A stretch of 64,000 bases of DNA from Fibrobacterota bacterium (GTDB lineage Bacteria; Fibrobacterota; Chitinivibrionia; Chitinivibrionales; Chitinispirillaceae): assembly GCA_023412475.1 (NCBI GenBank), contig JAEYNR010000039.1, forward strand, positions 35,512 to 99,511. The letters are read 5' to 3'. The translations under genes were made by a program, and so were the position numbers. Under the pieces are notes generated by a model. That model did not search any database. It was not told where the DNA came from and saw only the letters and a list, made by a program, of their open reading frames with translations. Each line of letters starts with the position of its first letter. The first letter of the stretch is position 1. Shown here in pieces: positions 54,923-63,711 of this stretch.

Positions 54923-55121
54923 CTTAGTACTCCGGATTTTTAGTTAAAAATAGAAAATAACATCTGGCTTAAAGTTAGTTTTGCAAAAATACTAAGCTTG
55001 AGCATTATAAGAGAGCTTTCTTTGAGGTTTTCTGTGCATTGGTATTATCATTTGGCATGATACTTGGAGTTTTATAAAACAGGACAAAGCAACAACTTTC
55101 CCCCCTGAAAAGGAGAAAGCA

Positions 55122-55313
55122 ATGAGAAAGAATGGTACGCCTGAGAAGGTCAGTAAGGAAAAAACAGCAGTGCATCAAAGGGTCGAGATGCACATACCGT
55201 TTCTGGCTGGTCGGCCACCAAGAGAATCCAACATCACTCATGACGACTGCACCAATTTACAGATTGCTTTTTACACCAGCAGAACTTTGGATGAATTTCT
55301 CGAGGTGACTTGA
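55122..55313 (+). CDS. Small hypothetical protein (63 residues)
   Basis: Not recognised. 63 residues, basic N-terminus and a conserved-looking core MHIPFLAGRPPRESNITHDD. A strong ribosome site (AAAGGAG, 7 nt) and a hairpin with T-run just after the stop support it over the overlapping frame on the opposite strand. Cytoplasmic by lack of signal. Function unknown. Confidence 0.65.
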   Translation: MRKNGTPEKVSKEKTAVHQRVEMHIPFLAGRPPRESNITHDDCTNLQIAFYTSRTLDEFLEVT

Positions 55314-55324
55314 ATGATTGAGAG

Positions 55325-55353
55325 AGAGCTGAGGTATTCAGCTTCACTCTTTT
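55325..55353 (+). terminator. Terminator after the 63-residue gene
   Basis: 6-bp stem AGCTGA/TCAGCT (55325-55330 and 55336-55341), 5-nt loop, then a run of six T at 55348-55353. Confidence 0.6.
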
Positions 55354-55376
55354 TTACCACCTTATCTTGTATTTAG

Positions 55377-55424
55377 TTCAGGTCAAATGTTTCAGTCAGG
55401 ACCCGAGACTGAGATAACTTGACC
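55377..55424. repeat. Nested inverted repeat between convergent genes
   Basis: Outer arms CAGGTCAA (55377-55384) and TTGACCTG (55417-55424), inner arms TCAGTC (55390-55395) and GACTGA (55405-55410). It could form a 48-nt imperfect stem-loop at the 3' end of the PilT-like transcript. There is no T-run on either side. Confidence 0.6.
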
Positions 55425-55455
55425 TGCTGTTAATAAATCTGATGCGATAAGAGAA

Positions 55456-56559
55456 TCAACTGGTTATCATCCAGCGCCGGTCCGAAGTACCCTGTACCCC
55501 CCTAACCTGCAGTTCAAAATCATCGGGATTACTGGCGTAAATTTTAGCTGTCTGCAAAGTTATCAGCTCATCCTGATACAAACTGAGCAGTGACTGATCA
55601 AACGTTTGAGACCCATACTGATTGTAACCTTCGGAGATAGCCTGGTTAATCAGATTGTTTTTTTCCGGGTTCAATATCAGCTCTGCAATGTTTCCGTTAT
55701 TAATCAGGATTTCTGTAGCAGGGACCTGTCCGGAACCATCCCTGCGTGGAAGCAGACGCAAAGAGATTACAGCCACCAGGACATTGGACAGCAGAAGACG
55801 GATTTGATCGTGCTGATGCGGGGGAAAAAAAGAGATTATTCTGGAAATGGTTTCCACAGTATTCATGGTGTGAAGAGTGCTCATTACCAGATGTCCGGTA
55901 TCTGCAGCACTCAATGCTGTTTCTATGGTTTCACGATCTCTGATTTCGCCAATGAGAATGATATCAGGGTCTTGTCGGAATGAAGCTCTGAGGGCGTTGG
56001 CAAATGAGCTGGTATCGCTTCCCAGTTCCCGTTGAGCTATAATGCTTTTTTTATCTTTATACAAAAACTCTATCGGATCTTCAATGGTTATGATATTGGA
56101 TGAGCTATTTTCATTGATATGATCTACCATGGATGCCAGAAGAGTGGATTTTCCGCTTCCGGTTGTACCAGTTACCAGTATCAAACCTCTGCGAGCCATG
56201 GCAATGTCCAGAATTATCTGAGGAAGCAAAAGATCGGAAAAATTAGGGATCTGTGTCTGAATTGATCGAATGGCCATGGAAGCAGTTCCCCGCTGACGAT
56301 AAGCATTGATTCTGAACCTGCCAATACCTTTTACTCCTATGGCAAAATCCAGTTCATTTTTCGTGGTGTAGGCAGCATATTGATCGGCAGTCATCAGGGT
56401 CTGAACCATCTGTTCCATTTCGCTGGCTCTTATAGTGTCCATCTGAAACCGTACCAGTTTTCCATAGATACGGAATACAGGCTGAACCCCCACACGAAGA
56501 TGCAGGTCGGAAGCGTTATTGTCGAACATCATTTTAAAAAGATTCTGGATCGGGATCAT
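55456..56559 (-). CDS. PilT-like type IV pilus retraction ATPase
   Basis: PilT/PilU-type secretion ATPase of 367 residues. Walker A GTTGSGKSTLL, Asp box and Walker B in DPDIILIGEIRDRETIETAL, and the His box TGHLVMSTLHTM. The N-terminal domain begins LFKMMFDNNASDLHLRVG, as in PilT. The C-terminus is longer than in PilT and lacks the AIRNLIRE motif, so PilU-like or a divergent PilT is possible. The ATG overlaps the M24 stop by 4 bp. It is the last gene of an operon with the acidic TPR protein. Confidence 0.9.
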   Translation of the reverse strand: MIPIQNLFKMMFDNNASDLHLRVGVQPVFRIYGKLVRFQMDTIRASEMEQMVQTLMTADQYAAYTTKNELDFAIGVKGIGRFRINAYRQRGTASMAIRSIQTQIPNFSDLLLPQIILDIAMARRGLILVTGTTGSGKSTLLASMVDHINENSSSNIITIEDPIEFLYKDKKSIIAQRELGSDTSSFANALRASFRQDPDIILIGEIRDRETIETALSAADTGHLVMSTLHTMNTVETISRIISFFPPHQHDQIRLLLSNVLVAVISLRLLPRRDGSGQVPATEILINNGNIAELILNPEKNNLINQAISEGYNQYGSQTFDQSLLSLYQDELITLQTAKIYASNPDDFELQVRGVQGTSDRRWMITS

Positions 56560-57629
56560 AACTCAATAAGTTCCTTGGGTGCAGAGGTTAAAATATCAGC
56601 CTTCCTTTCTTTAATTAAAACCATATCTTCGATTCGTACACCACCGAAGTTAGCTATATAAATTCCAGGTTCAATTGTGATAACCATGTTTTGTTTAAGC
56701 AAAGAATCGCTAAGATAGCTGATTCTGGGTTTTTCATGAATTCTTAGACCAACCCCATGGCCCAAAGCATGACCGAAAGCCTCACCAAAACCTGCAGCCG
56801 AAATGGAGGAACGGGCAACATTATCCAGCTCTTTTGATGAGATGCCAGCTCTTGCGCTACTACAGGCACCTTTTTGTGCATTCAGGACAACGTCATAAAT
56901 CTGACGCTGTTTGGAGCTGGCTTTGCCAAACACGAATGTACGGGTCATGTCTGAACAGAATCCATTCACAGTGCAGCCAAAGTCAATTAAAATAAAATCA
57001 CCTTTTTCTAAGCGTCTGCTTCCAGGTCTTCCGTGCGGAAGCGCCGCACGGGAGCCAAAAAGGACGATAGTTTCAAAAGAGGGTTTTTCAGAACCAAGTT
57101 CTCTGCAGAGACATTCCAGCTCTTTAGCTAAAGCAGCTTCAGTTGTTTTTTCTGATATTTTTTGGATTAATTTTTCGAATGCGATATCTCCAATTTTGGC
57201 GGCTTTTCCGATAGAAGCTACCTCAGAGGGGGTCTTTTGCAAAAAAAGCTCCGAAATCTCAGAAGACAGTTTTATAAACCTGACACTTTTTCCGGATGCA
57301 GTTAACTCATCGAATTTTTCGACGGTAAGATCGTTGGCCTGAAACCCGCATATGCTTTCCTGAGGTAGAAAAGAGCAAATGGAATTAAAAAGGTTTTCTT
57401 TGACCATCTGAAATTCCCAGAGAGGATTTTTGCTGCAAAATGATTGAGCTGCTTCATTATATCTGAAATCAGAGAAGAGCAGATTTTTATGCTGGGAGAT
57501 CAGTATCAGAGCATTGGAAGAGCGAAATCCACTCAGATACTCTACATCTATCAGATCGGTTATCAGGAGATGAGTAAGAGCTTTATCTTTAAGAAGCTTC
57601 TTCACCGATTCTAATCTTGAGTTTTGCAC
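56556..57629 (-). CDS. M24-family aminopeptidase (Xaa-Pro type)
   Basis: 357-residue metallopeptidase. An N-terminal creatinase-like domain (1-120) precedes the pita-bread domain with LIDFGCTVNGFCSDMTRTFVFG (two Asp ligands), the His in GHALGHGVGLRIHEKP and the Glu in VITIEPGIY and GVRIEDMVLI. All five ligands are in place, so it is probably active on X-Pro peptides in the cytoplasm. The start is GTG at 57629, 6 bp after the preceding gene's stop. Confidence 0.92.
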   Translation of the reverse strand: MQNSRLESVKKLLKDKALTHLLITDLIDVEYLSGFRSSNALILISQHKNLLFSDFRYNEAAQSFCSKNPLWEFQMVKENLFNSICSFLPQESICGFQANDLTVEKFDELTASGKSVRFIKLSSEISELFLQKTPSEVASIGKAAKIGDIAFEKLIQKISEKTTEAALAKELECLCRELGSEKPSFETIVLFGSRAALPHGRPGSRRLEKGDFILIDFGCTVNGFCSDMTRTFVFGKASSKQRQIYDVVLNAQKGACSSARAGISSKELDNVARSSISAAGFGEAFGHALGHGVGLRIHEKPRISYLSDSLLKQNMVITIEPGIYIANFGGVRIEDMVLIKERKADILTSAPKELIEL

Positions 57630-57635
57630 AGACCC

Positions 57636-60600
57636 TCACTTTGATTTTGTACGGTTTGCGTTGCCGCTTTTTCGCTTTTTAATACGCACACCTGCCAGAG
57701 GCCGATTGTCAACTACTGTTTTTCTCTTTTTTTTCGGGGAGCTTGCGGATGCAGTCTTTTTGGCGGTTTGATTATCCGAGGAGAGATTGTTGTTGGAAAT
57801 ATCGGCAGGCGATTCCAATAGCTGATTTAGTTTTTGTTGAAGGGTTTCGTTATCCGGATCACGCGAAAGAAGTCTTCGGTAGATCTGAATAGCCAGATCA
57901 TATTGTCCCTGCTGGAAATAGATATCAGCAAGAGTGGGTGTCAGTACATGATCAGGGATGCTGTAAGGCCTGCACCCTTCATCTGCTTCCTGTACAGGTT
58001 CCTGATCTAAAGAGATGTTTTCATTAAAGATTTTTTCCACACCTTCCTGAACTTTTTCCTTGAAGGTATGATTAGTGTTCTGGTCTTGTAAACTGCAGAC
58101 ATCATTCCATTCATCGTAAAAAGAGAGTGGTCTATCTGACTGTTCAGGGATGCTCATTTCGAGCTGATCCAGTTTGTCGAGTCCTTCAACACTTTTAGTG
58201 TTTGCCGCATTATCTCCAAATATGTTATAGAAATCTGCCAGTACGTCTTCACTTTCATTGTCATCGGCAGGTAAAAGTTCAGAATCAGTATTGATAAGAT
58301 CCTTGCCGGGGAAGAATTGCTCAAGCCGGTCCATAACATCCTGGCCATTAATTATGGAGGTGACCTCCTGTTCATTGTCACCGAGATCGCTGGCAGGTTC
58401 AGGTTCAAGGCCATTGCTTATGATATCTATTGAAACATCATCAGTTGAAAAAGTCTGTTGCGGTGATGAAAAATTTTCGACTTGCGTAAAGGGTTCGGGA
58501 TCACTGGTGGCTGAAAGATCCTGGTCCAGATTACCAGGAGTATCATCAATTGAAGAGATCAGAGAAGGTGAAACGGTATTTTGGGTGGCCGGGAAATTTT
58601 CAAGAGAAGTTACTTCTGAAGAATTCTTTTCATCTGAAAAAAGAACATCCATTTTTTCCACGATATCATCACCGGAAACCGATTCGAGCATCTCGTCTGA
58701 TACCAGCACATCCATATCAGTGAGAACATCATCACCCTGTTCAACACTGAGCTGCTCAATTTCAGAATCGGAGTCGATAATGGCCAGATCATTGTTGATG
58801 TCATCGGATTCATCTGAAACCATATCATCTGATCCGGTACTCTCTTTTAATGGAGCAGAAGTCGCAGCGTATTTTTCATATTGTTGCGCTCCAAATTCTC
58901 CGATGATGTTTGAAGATAATCCAGAGCTATCATCAGCAGATATTTCTTTACCGGAATCCTCAAGAGGATCGGTTTGTGTACTGTCGATCCGAATCGCTCT
59001 TTCATTATCATCTTGCAGAGACAAGAATTCCTCGGGTACAGAATTCAGCTCATTTTCCAGAATCGGCAGATCAGGGGTAATGTCAACATTCTTGAGAACA
59101 CCGGAAGAATCGAAATCGGTTATTTTAGATTTAGAGATATTGTTTCGATCCGGTGTCCTTTGAAAAGAATTATCAGTTTTTTCAACCTGCTCTGGGCTTT
59201 GCTGCGGTTCATTGTTTTCTACTGATAATTCAGAACCGGTTTCCGGTAAAACCTGATCAAGAATATCCTCTTGTGAATCCGGGAGCAAAGAATCATCAGA
59301 TTTTTCTATGAAAGAACAGTCAGAAGCGTTTTGAGTCTGATCTGCTAATTCCTCAGATAAAAGTAAGTTCTCATTTTTGCCTTTATCAAAACTCAATGCC
59401 TTATCTATTTCCTGACACAAATCGGTTTTACTGATTGGCTCTGTAGCTGAACTAAAGGCTGGTTCAATTGATGGGGAATCATCATCGTTAATAAATTCAA
59501 TTTCCGGCAAATTCAAACTGGACACAGCATTGTTTTCCAGGATGACTTCATCAGCGTCTATTATTAAATCCTGTTCCGCGTCTTGAGTTTGAGAAAGGGA
59601 AGGATTGGGCGATTTTTGCTCTTCGGTGTGAGTTAAGCTGATGTGGTCGGTTGAATTTTCAATATTTTGATCCAATAGGGAGACTTCATTGTTATTGTTT
59701 GCATCAATGAGGACTTGAGATGGATCAAAAGGGTCTTCAGAGGGGCCTGAAGGGGTTTCCGGTTCACTGTGTACTTCAGCAATAAGGTCCTGGTTAATTA
59801 ACGGGTCTGAATTTTCAGAAATATTGCTGGTTCCTATTGTTTCGTTTGTATCGATCACGTTATCCAGAAAAGAACGTTCAAACTGCATAGTTTCTTCGAA
59901 TTCAGATAAAATATTTCTTCCGGTAAAGGGGTCGATATTTTCGAACGGTTGTGGCTGTTCAATGATTAAGTCCGGCTGATGTTCCAGAGGCAGCTCTGGC
60001 TCAGGGGATGATTGCTCATCGAAGTCGGAGGGAACAATAGAAGGATCCAAAGCAATCGTTTTATCTGAAATTAACTGATTATCTAGCGAGGAGTCCTCTT
60101 CTGATATTATCTGAGGCATGGCGTTAAAAGTGGAATTATTGAAAGAGTCGGTTTTTTCACTGAAAAGCTCATCTATGCGCGAAGATATATCCTGACCTGT
60201 AATATCGGCATCTTCATCTAAAACGGCTTCGGAAGTAATTGAGGATTCAATATCCTGGAGTTCTTCACCGCTTGAATTTTCCTGATCCGAGTCGTTTTCT
60301 TCATATAACATATTTAGCTGCTGGTTTATCAGATCACCATCAACGGCAACAGTTTTTTCATTATCAAAAGGAATATCTGGAAGAAACGATTGGCTTTCAT
60401 CATTGGATTGATGTGTTGGAGAAGCCTCGTCAAAAAAGTTGTCTGACTCCACTTCACTGCCAAAAGCTATCTGTTCATCAAAAATTTGCTGCTCTGCAGA
60501 AGAGGGGTGTTCACAAAGAAACGGTTCTGTGGGGATTTCAATACCAAGGGCATCGTAAAGTCCGGTAATTCCATCTGAGGGATACTGGGAAGCGAGTTTA

Positions 60601-60983
60601 GCTATGGATTTATTGTAAGGATCCATGTTAAACAGAACTTCGTAAATACTTCCGGCTTTCTGATTCATATTCTGCAGCACGAAAATTTCTGCCAGCATCT
60701 TTAAGGCAACCTGATTGTGACGATCAATAATGCAGACTTTTTTAAACTCATCGAAGGCATCATTAAAGTTTTGCTGCTCAAAATAGCATCGGCCCAGGAT
60801 AATGTGCCCGGTAACATAATCGGGATGTTTTTGGATGCCTTCAAGACATAGTTTGATTGCCCGGTTGAAATTGCCTTCTTTTCTATAATTATCGGCAAGC
60901 CGGGAAAACAGGCGGGATTCAGGAGACTTACGAAATCTCTTTTCCAGTAATTCAGTATCTTTATCCGCCAGGCGGGTAGTCAT
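57636..60983 (-). CDS. Large acidic TPR protein with recurring short motifs, unknown
   Basis: 1115 residues from ATG at 60983 (GGAGG, 6 nt; the ATG at 60995 is less well placed). TPR units occupy about residues 20-130 (LFSRLADNYRKEGNFNRAI and YVTGHIILGRCYFEQQNF) and a last pair near 1020-1055 (LADIYFQQGQYDLAIQIYRRLL). The 850 residues between are acidic, Ser/Asp/Glu-rich and probably disordered. A motif of the form G-[QD]-D-[ILV]-x3-[LIM]-[DEN]-x-[LF]-[FY] recurs at least four times (for example TGQDISSRIDELF, SGDDIVEKMDVLF, NGQDVMDRLEQFF, DGDLINQQLNMLY). The C-terminus is basic. No signal peptide. It heads the operon with the M24 peptidase and the PilT-like ATPase. Confidence 0.85.
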   Translation of the reverse strand: MTTRLADKDTELLEKRFRKSPESRLFSRLADNYRKEGNFNRAIKLCLEGIQKHPDYVTGHIILGRCYFEQQNFNDAFDEFKKVCIIDRHNQVALKMLAEIFVLQNMNQKAGSIYEVLFNMDPYNKSIAKLASQYPSDGITGLYDALGIEIPTEPFLCEHPSSAEQQIFDEQIAFGSEVESDNFFDEASPTHQSNDESQSFLPDIPFDNEKTVAVDGDLINQQLNMLYEENDSDQENSSGEELQDIESSITSEAVLDEDADITGQDISSRIDELFSEKTDSFNNSTFNAMPQIISEEDSSLDNQLISDKTIALDPSIVPSDFDEQSSPEPELPLEHQPDLIIEQPQPFENIDPFTGRNILSEFEETMQFERSFLDNVIDTNETIGTSNISENSDPLINQDLIAEVHSEPETPSGPSEDPFDPSQVLIDANNNNEVSLLDQNIENSTDHISLTHTEEQKSPNPSLSQTQDAEQDLIIDADEVILENNAVSSLNLPEIEFINDDDSPSIEPAFSSATEPISKTDLCQEIDKALSFDKGKNENLLLSEELADQTQNASDCSFIEKSDDSLLPDSQEDILDQVLPETGSELSVENNEPQQSPEQVEKTDNSFQRTPDRNNISKSKITDFDSSGVLKNVDITPDLPILENELNSVPEEFLSLQDDNERAIRIDSTQTDPLEDSGKEISADDSSGLSSNIIGEFGAQQYEKYAATSAPLKESTGSDDMVSDESDDINNDLAIIDSDSEIEQLSVEQGDDVLTDMDVLVSDEMLESVSGDDIVEKMDVLFSDEKNSSEVTSLENFPATQNTVSPSLISSIDDTPGNLDQDLSATSDPEPFTQVENFSSPQQTFSTDDVSIDIISNGLEPEPASDLGDNEQEVTSIINGQDVMDRLEQFFPGKDLINTDSELLPADDNESEDVLADFYNIFGDNAANTKSVEGLDKLDQLEMSIPEQSDRPLSFYDEWNDVCSLQDQNTNHTFKEKVQEGVEKIFNENISLDQEPVQEADEGCRPYSIPDHVLTPTLADIYFQQGQYDLAIQIYRRLLSRDPDNETLQQKLNQLLESPADISNNNLSSDNQTAKKTASASSPKKKRKTVVDNRPLAGVRIKKRKSGNANRTKSK

Positions 60984-61300
60984 TAATACCTCCATGAGTA
61001 ATCAAAAAACGGCAGACCAGGAGATGCTATATAGGAAAAACCGATTTATCGGCAGTGCTATATCTGAAAAGTATTTGTACTTTGCTGCCTGCTGGTAATT
61101 GGATCTTCCATAATTGTTTGCAAGGATAAAAAAACCAGTACAGCAACTTTTCTGATAGAGCTCCAGAAAATAATGAGCTTATCACTTCAAACAAGAAAGA
61201 TCAAGTTTCGTGTTTAATTTGAATAAGATGCATATAACATTCCATATTTTTCAAAGATTTACCAATTATCATATGAGAAACCTATTTCCGATTAAAACAG
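60984..61300. other. Upstream region of the TPR operon
   Basis: About 317 bp. It holds the GGAGG ribosome site and a short palindrome CCGATTTATCGG (61040-61051) flanked by two GCTATAT copies. No promoter is assigned. Confidence 0.4.
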
Positions 61301-61792
61301 TTAAGATTGTGAGGTGATGATTTTTTCAACAATAGACGTTGTCGAAAGGCCTGTAGTGAAAGGAACTATCACAATTTTGCCACCATGCTTTTCAACAATG
61401 CCTTTTTCTGGCAGTTGTTCGGGCATATAGTCTCCACCTTTAACATGAATATCTGGTTTGAGTACTTCCAGAAATTCCACCGGGTCATTCTCAGGGAAAA
61501 TGAAGGTATAATCCACCATTTTTAAAGACCAGATTAATAAAGCTCTATCAATCTCATTCTGAATCGGGCGATCTGATCCTTTTAATCTGGCAACCGATGC
61601 ATCACTATTTATTCCTACTACAAGCATATCGCCCAGTGCAGCAGCATCTGCCAGGTATCTTATATGTCCGGCATGTAGTAGATCGAAACAACCATTGGTG
61701 GTAACCAGAGTCTGTCCTTTTTTTCGTAGCAGAGAAACGCTCTGGTTTACTTCAGCTAAACTTAATGGTTGTTTGGGCAAAATGGTACGCAT
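61301..61792 (-). CDS. hldE: D-glycero-beta-D-manno-heptose 1-phosphate adenylyltransferase (RfaE2-like)
   Basis: Nucleotidyltransferase of about 163 residues, equal to the C-terminal domain of HldE. GCFDLLHAGHIRYL holds the HxGH motif, GINSDASVARLKGSDRP is typical, and HVKGGDYMPEQLPE supports the ADP-heptose branch. It makes ADP-heptose for lipopolysaccharide core, so the cell should have LPS. It is a stand-alone domain without the kinase half. ATG at 61792 is chosen; the frame is open to a TTG at 61813. Confidence 0.9.
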   Translation of the reverse strand: MRTILPKQPLSLAEVNQSVSLLRKKGQTLVTTNGCFDLLHAGHIRYLADAAALGDMLVVGINSDASVARLKGSDRPIQNEIDRALLIWSLKMVDYTFIFPENDPVEFLEVLKPDIHVKGGDYMPEQLPEKGIVEKHGGKIVIVPFTTGLSTTSIVEKIITSQS

Positions 61793-62343
61793 AATTTCCG
61801 GTTCCAGTTTCAAAAGATAATCCAGATACTAACTTAATATTTTCATAATATGGAAAAATAGCTTAAGGGCTAGTAAATTTGAAAAAAATCATAAAAATAA
61901 AGGTTACAACGGTAGCTTAGGAAAATTGGAAAATCGTAGCACGAAATCCGAAATAAATATAAAGAACAAACCTAAATGCGTAATTTCAAATAGTAGAAAC
62001 CGCTGATTTTTTTACTCCTGTTTAGTATTTCGATGCAGGTAAGTGAAACACGAATGATCATGAAAAGGATAAATACTTAACAGAGCTCGTTTTGATCTCT
62101 GATTTGTATTAAGTTCTACTATTTATGAGGTACCGAAATAATTTGAAGCCTATAATTATAGACCTATTGGTATGGAATTCAATGGTAAAGCACCCGGTGG
62201 ATGGAAGAATTCAAATCTGTCAGGGATGAAACTTAGTAAAAATTACATATGTCAAACTTTTACCTGATATTCATGAGATCTTATGATGAGTGCCCAGAGA
62301 GGTGGTGTGGGCACTTTAAAATTAATTCTTTCAAAGCAAACAT
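61793..62343. other. Intergenic region without recognised gene
   Basis: About 550 bp, AT-rich. One 8-bp inverted repeat (AGTGCCCA 62289-62296, TGGGCACT 62308-62315) lies downstream of the PfpI gene on -, with no T-run. Nothing else is recognised. Confidence 0.4.
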
Positions 62344-62850
62344 TTATCCCAGTTTTTTAAGGCAGGCCTCAATAAATGCAGGAATATCGGAAGGATTACG
62401 GCTGGAGACAAGATTTCCATCTATGACCACTTGTTGATCGAGAAATTCTGCACCTGCATTTTTAATATCCTGAATAATTGACTTGTAGCCAGTCACTTTT
62501 CTTCCTTTCAGAACTTCAGCGGTGATAAGAAGCTGGGGTGCATGACAAATAATGAAGACCGGTTTATTTGATTCCATGAAATCGCGGACCAGTTTTACCG
62601 TAGCTGTGTTGGCACGTAATTTGTCGGGTGAATAACCTCCTGGGATAAAAAGAGCATCGTAGGAGGGAATATTCGAAGAATCCGCAACATTATCGATTAC
62701 AACCGGTGTGTTATCCTTTCCCTTTATAATAGATTTTTTTTCCAGACCGATATGCACCAGTTTATGTCCTTTATTTTTAAAGGATTCAGCAGGCTTGCTA
62801 TATTCGATATCCTCAAATAAATCTGCAATTAAAACTGCAATGGTGGCCAT
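62344..62850 (-). CDS. DJ-1/PfpI-family protein
   Basis: 168-residue single-domain protein. The nucleophile cysteine is in FIICHAPQLL, with the upstream IPGGYSPDKLR and the conserved Glu in LFEDIEY. PfpI/YhbO-type members act as proteases, glyoxalases or protein deglycases, and the sequence does not separate these. AGGATGG precedes the ATG. It is 30 bp downstream of the ComEA-like gene on the same strand, so co-transcription is likely. Confidence 0.92.
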   Translation of the reverse strand: MATIAVLIADLFEDIEYSKPAESFKNKGHKLVHIGLEKKSIIKGKDNTPVVIDNVADSSNIPSYDALFIPGGYSPDKLRANTATVKLVRDFMESNKPVFIICHAPQLLITAEVLKGRKVTGYKSIIQDIKNAGAEFLDQQVVIDGNLVSSRNPSDIPAFIEACLKKLG

Positions 62851-62879
62851 TGGAGACCATCCTTTCTAAAGGGAACTGT

Positions 62880-63134
62880 TTATTTGATTTTTAAGGGCAG
62901 TTTTCCAAGATACACGTTCTTTTTCAATTTTTCTGCAATCAGATGATTGAACCCATCTACTTTTTCAATTTCATCCAGACTCCTGAAACCATGATGTTTC
63001 TCCCGATAATTGATCAGTGCCTGAGCCATCTCTTTTCCGATTCCCTGGACCCGTGATAATTTTTCCATATCAGCATTGTTAAGATTTACCAGATGAGATG
63101 CATTCTCCCGGTATTTTTTGGTTTGCTCTTCCAT
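62880..63134 (-). CDS. ComEA-like helix-hairpin-helix protein
   Basis: 84-residue protein with the double HhH of ComEA (LNNADMEKLSRVQGIGKEMAQALINYREKHHGF in two parts, then LDEIEKVDGF). It has no signal peptide or membrane helix, unlike competence ComEA, so a cytoplasmic DNA-binding role is likely. ATG at 63134 has AAGGAG about 10 nt upstream and is preferred over the TTG at 63152. Confidence 0.85.
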   Translation of the reverse strand: MEEQTKKYRENASHLVNLNNADMEKLSRVQGIGKEMAQALINYREKHHGFRSLDEIEKVDGFNHLIAEKLKKNVYLGKLPLKIK

Positions 63135-63711
63135 AAACTTATACTCCTTCAATACTAGTTTTTAAACGGTTTTTCTGATATATAATCATCTCCTTAGTCT
63201 GTGGCTAATTTAGAGCTTTGCAAAAAAATTTATTCCTTCAGGATCCAGATGTTTTGACATTGCAAGGGGCCCTAAGATTACTGGATTAAACCAGGGCATC
63301 ATTAATTAATTGCATAGCAATTTTTTTGTGCCGATTGCTCATCAGAGGAGAATGGCATTGAAACAGCAGAGATCTGGTATCCAAGATAGCGATGTTCATG
63401 TATGAGCCTTCTTTTGCAAAAAATAATAATTACTTATTGGTTATTTATACTGGATAAAACATGCAAGAGCTATTCCGTTGTAAGAAATTTTCTCAGGTGA
63501 GGTGGGAATTATTGGTTGAGAGGACAAACCTTTCGACTTTGAGGTTCGCAGATGCCCATTTTTGCTCCGGTAATTGGGGACGGAGGAACGTTGTCGACCA
63601 AATTGCTTTCTTTCCACCGTCCCTAAGGGCAAAATCTGGCCTAATATTTGATCCCCTTTTCCTTAAAGCCCATTACTTTTCTTCACCTCCAAACATTCGA
63701 GGTTAAAAAAA
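63135..63711. other. Spacer upstream of the REP-associated transposase
   Basis: About 577 bp. Its right part has a 12-bp imperfect inverted repeat with perfect core GGGACGG (63577-63583) and CCGTCCC (63617-63623), which may be a REP-like palindrome for the adjacent transposase. The left part holds no gene I can support. Confidence 0.5.

Noticed and set aside
55005..55241. 78-codon frame on - overlapping the 63-residue gene
   Set aside because: The + frame has the strong ribosome site and a terminator; the - frame has neither.
58258..59163. 301-codon open frame on + inside the TPR gene
   Set aside because: Serine-rich shadow of the acidic, Asp/Glu/Ser-coded gene on the other strand; no ribosome site or recognisable domain.
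63354..63407. 17-codon frame with an AGAGGAG-like site
   Set aside because: Too short and the site is only 2 nt from the ATG.
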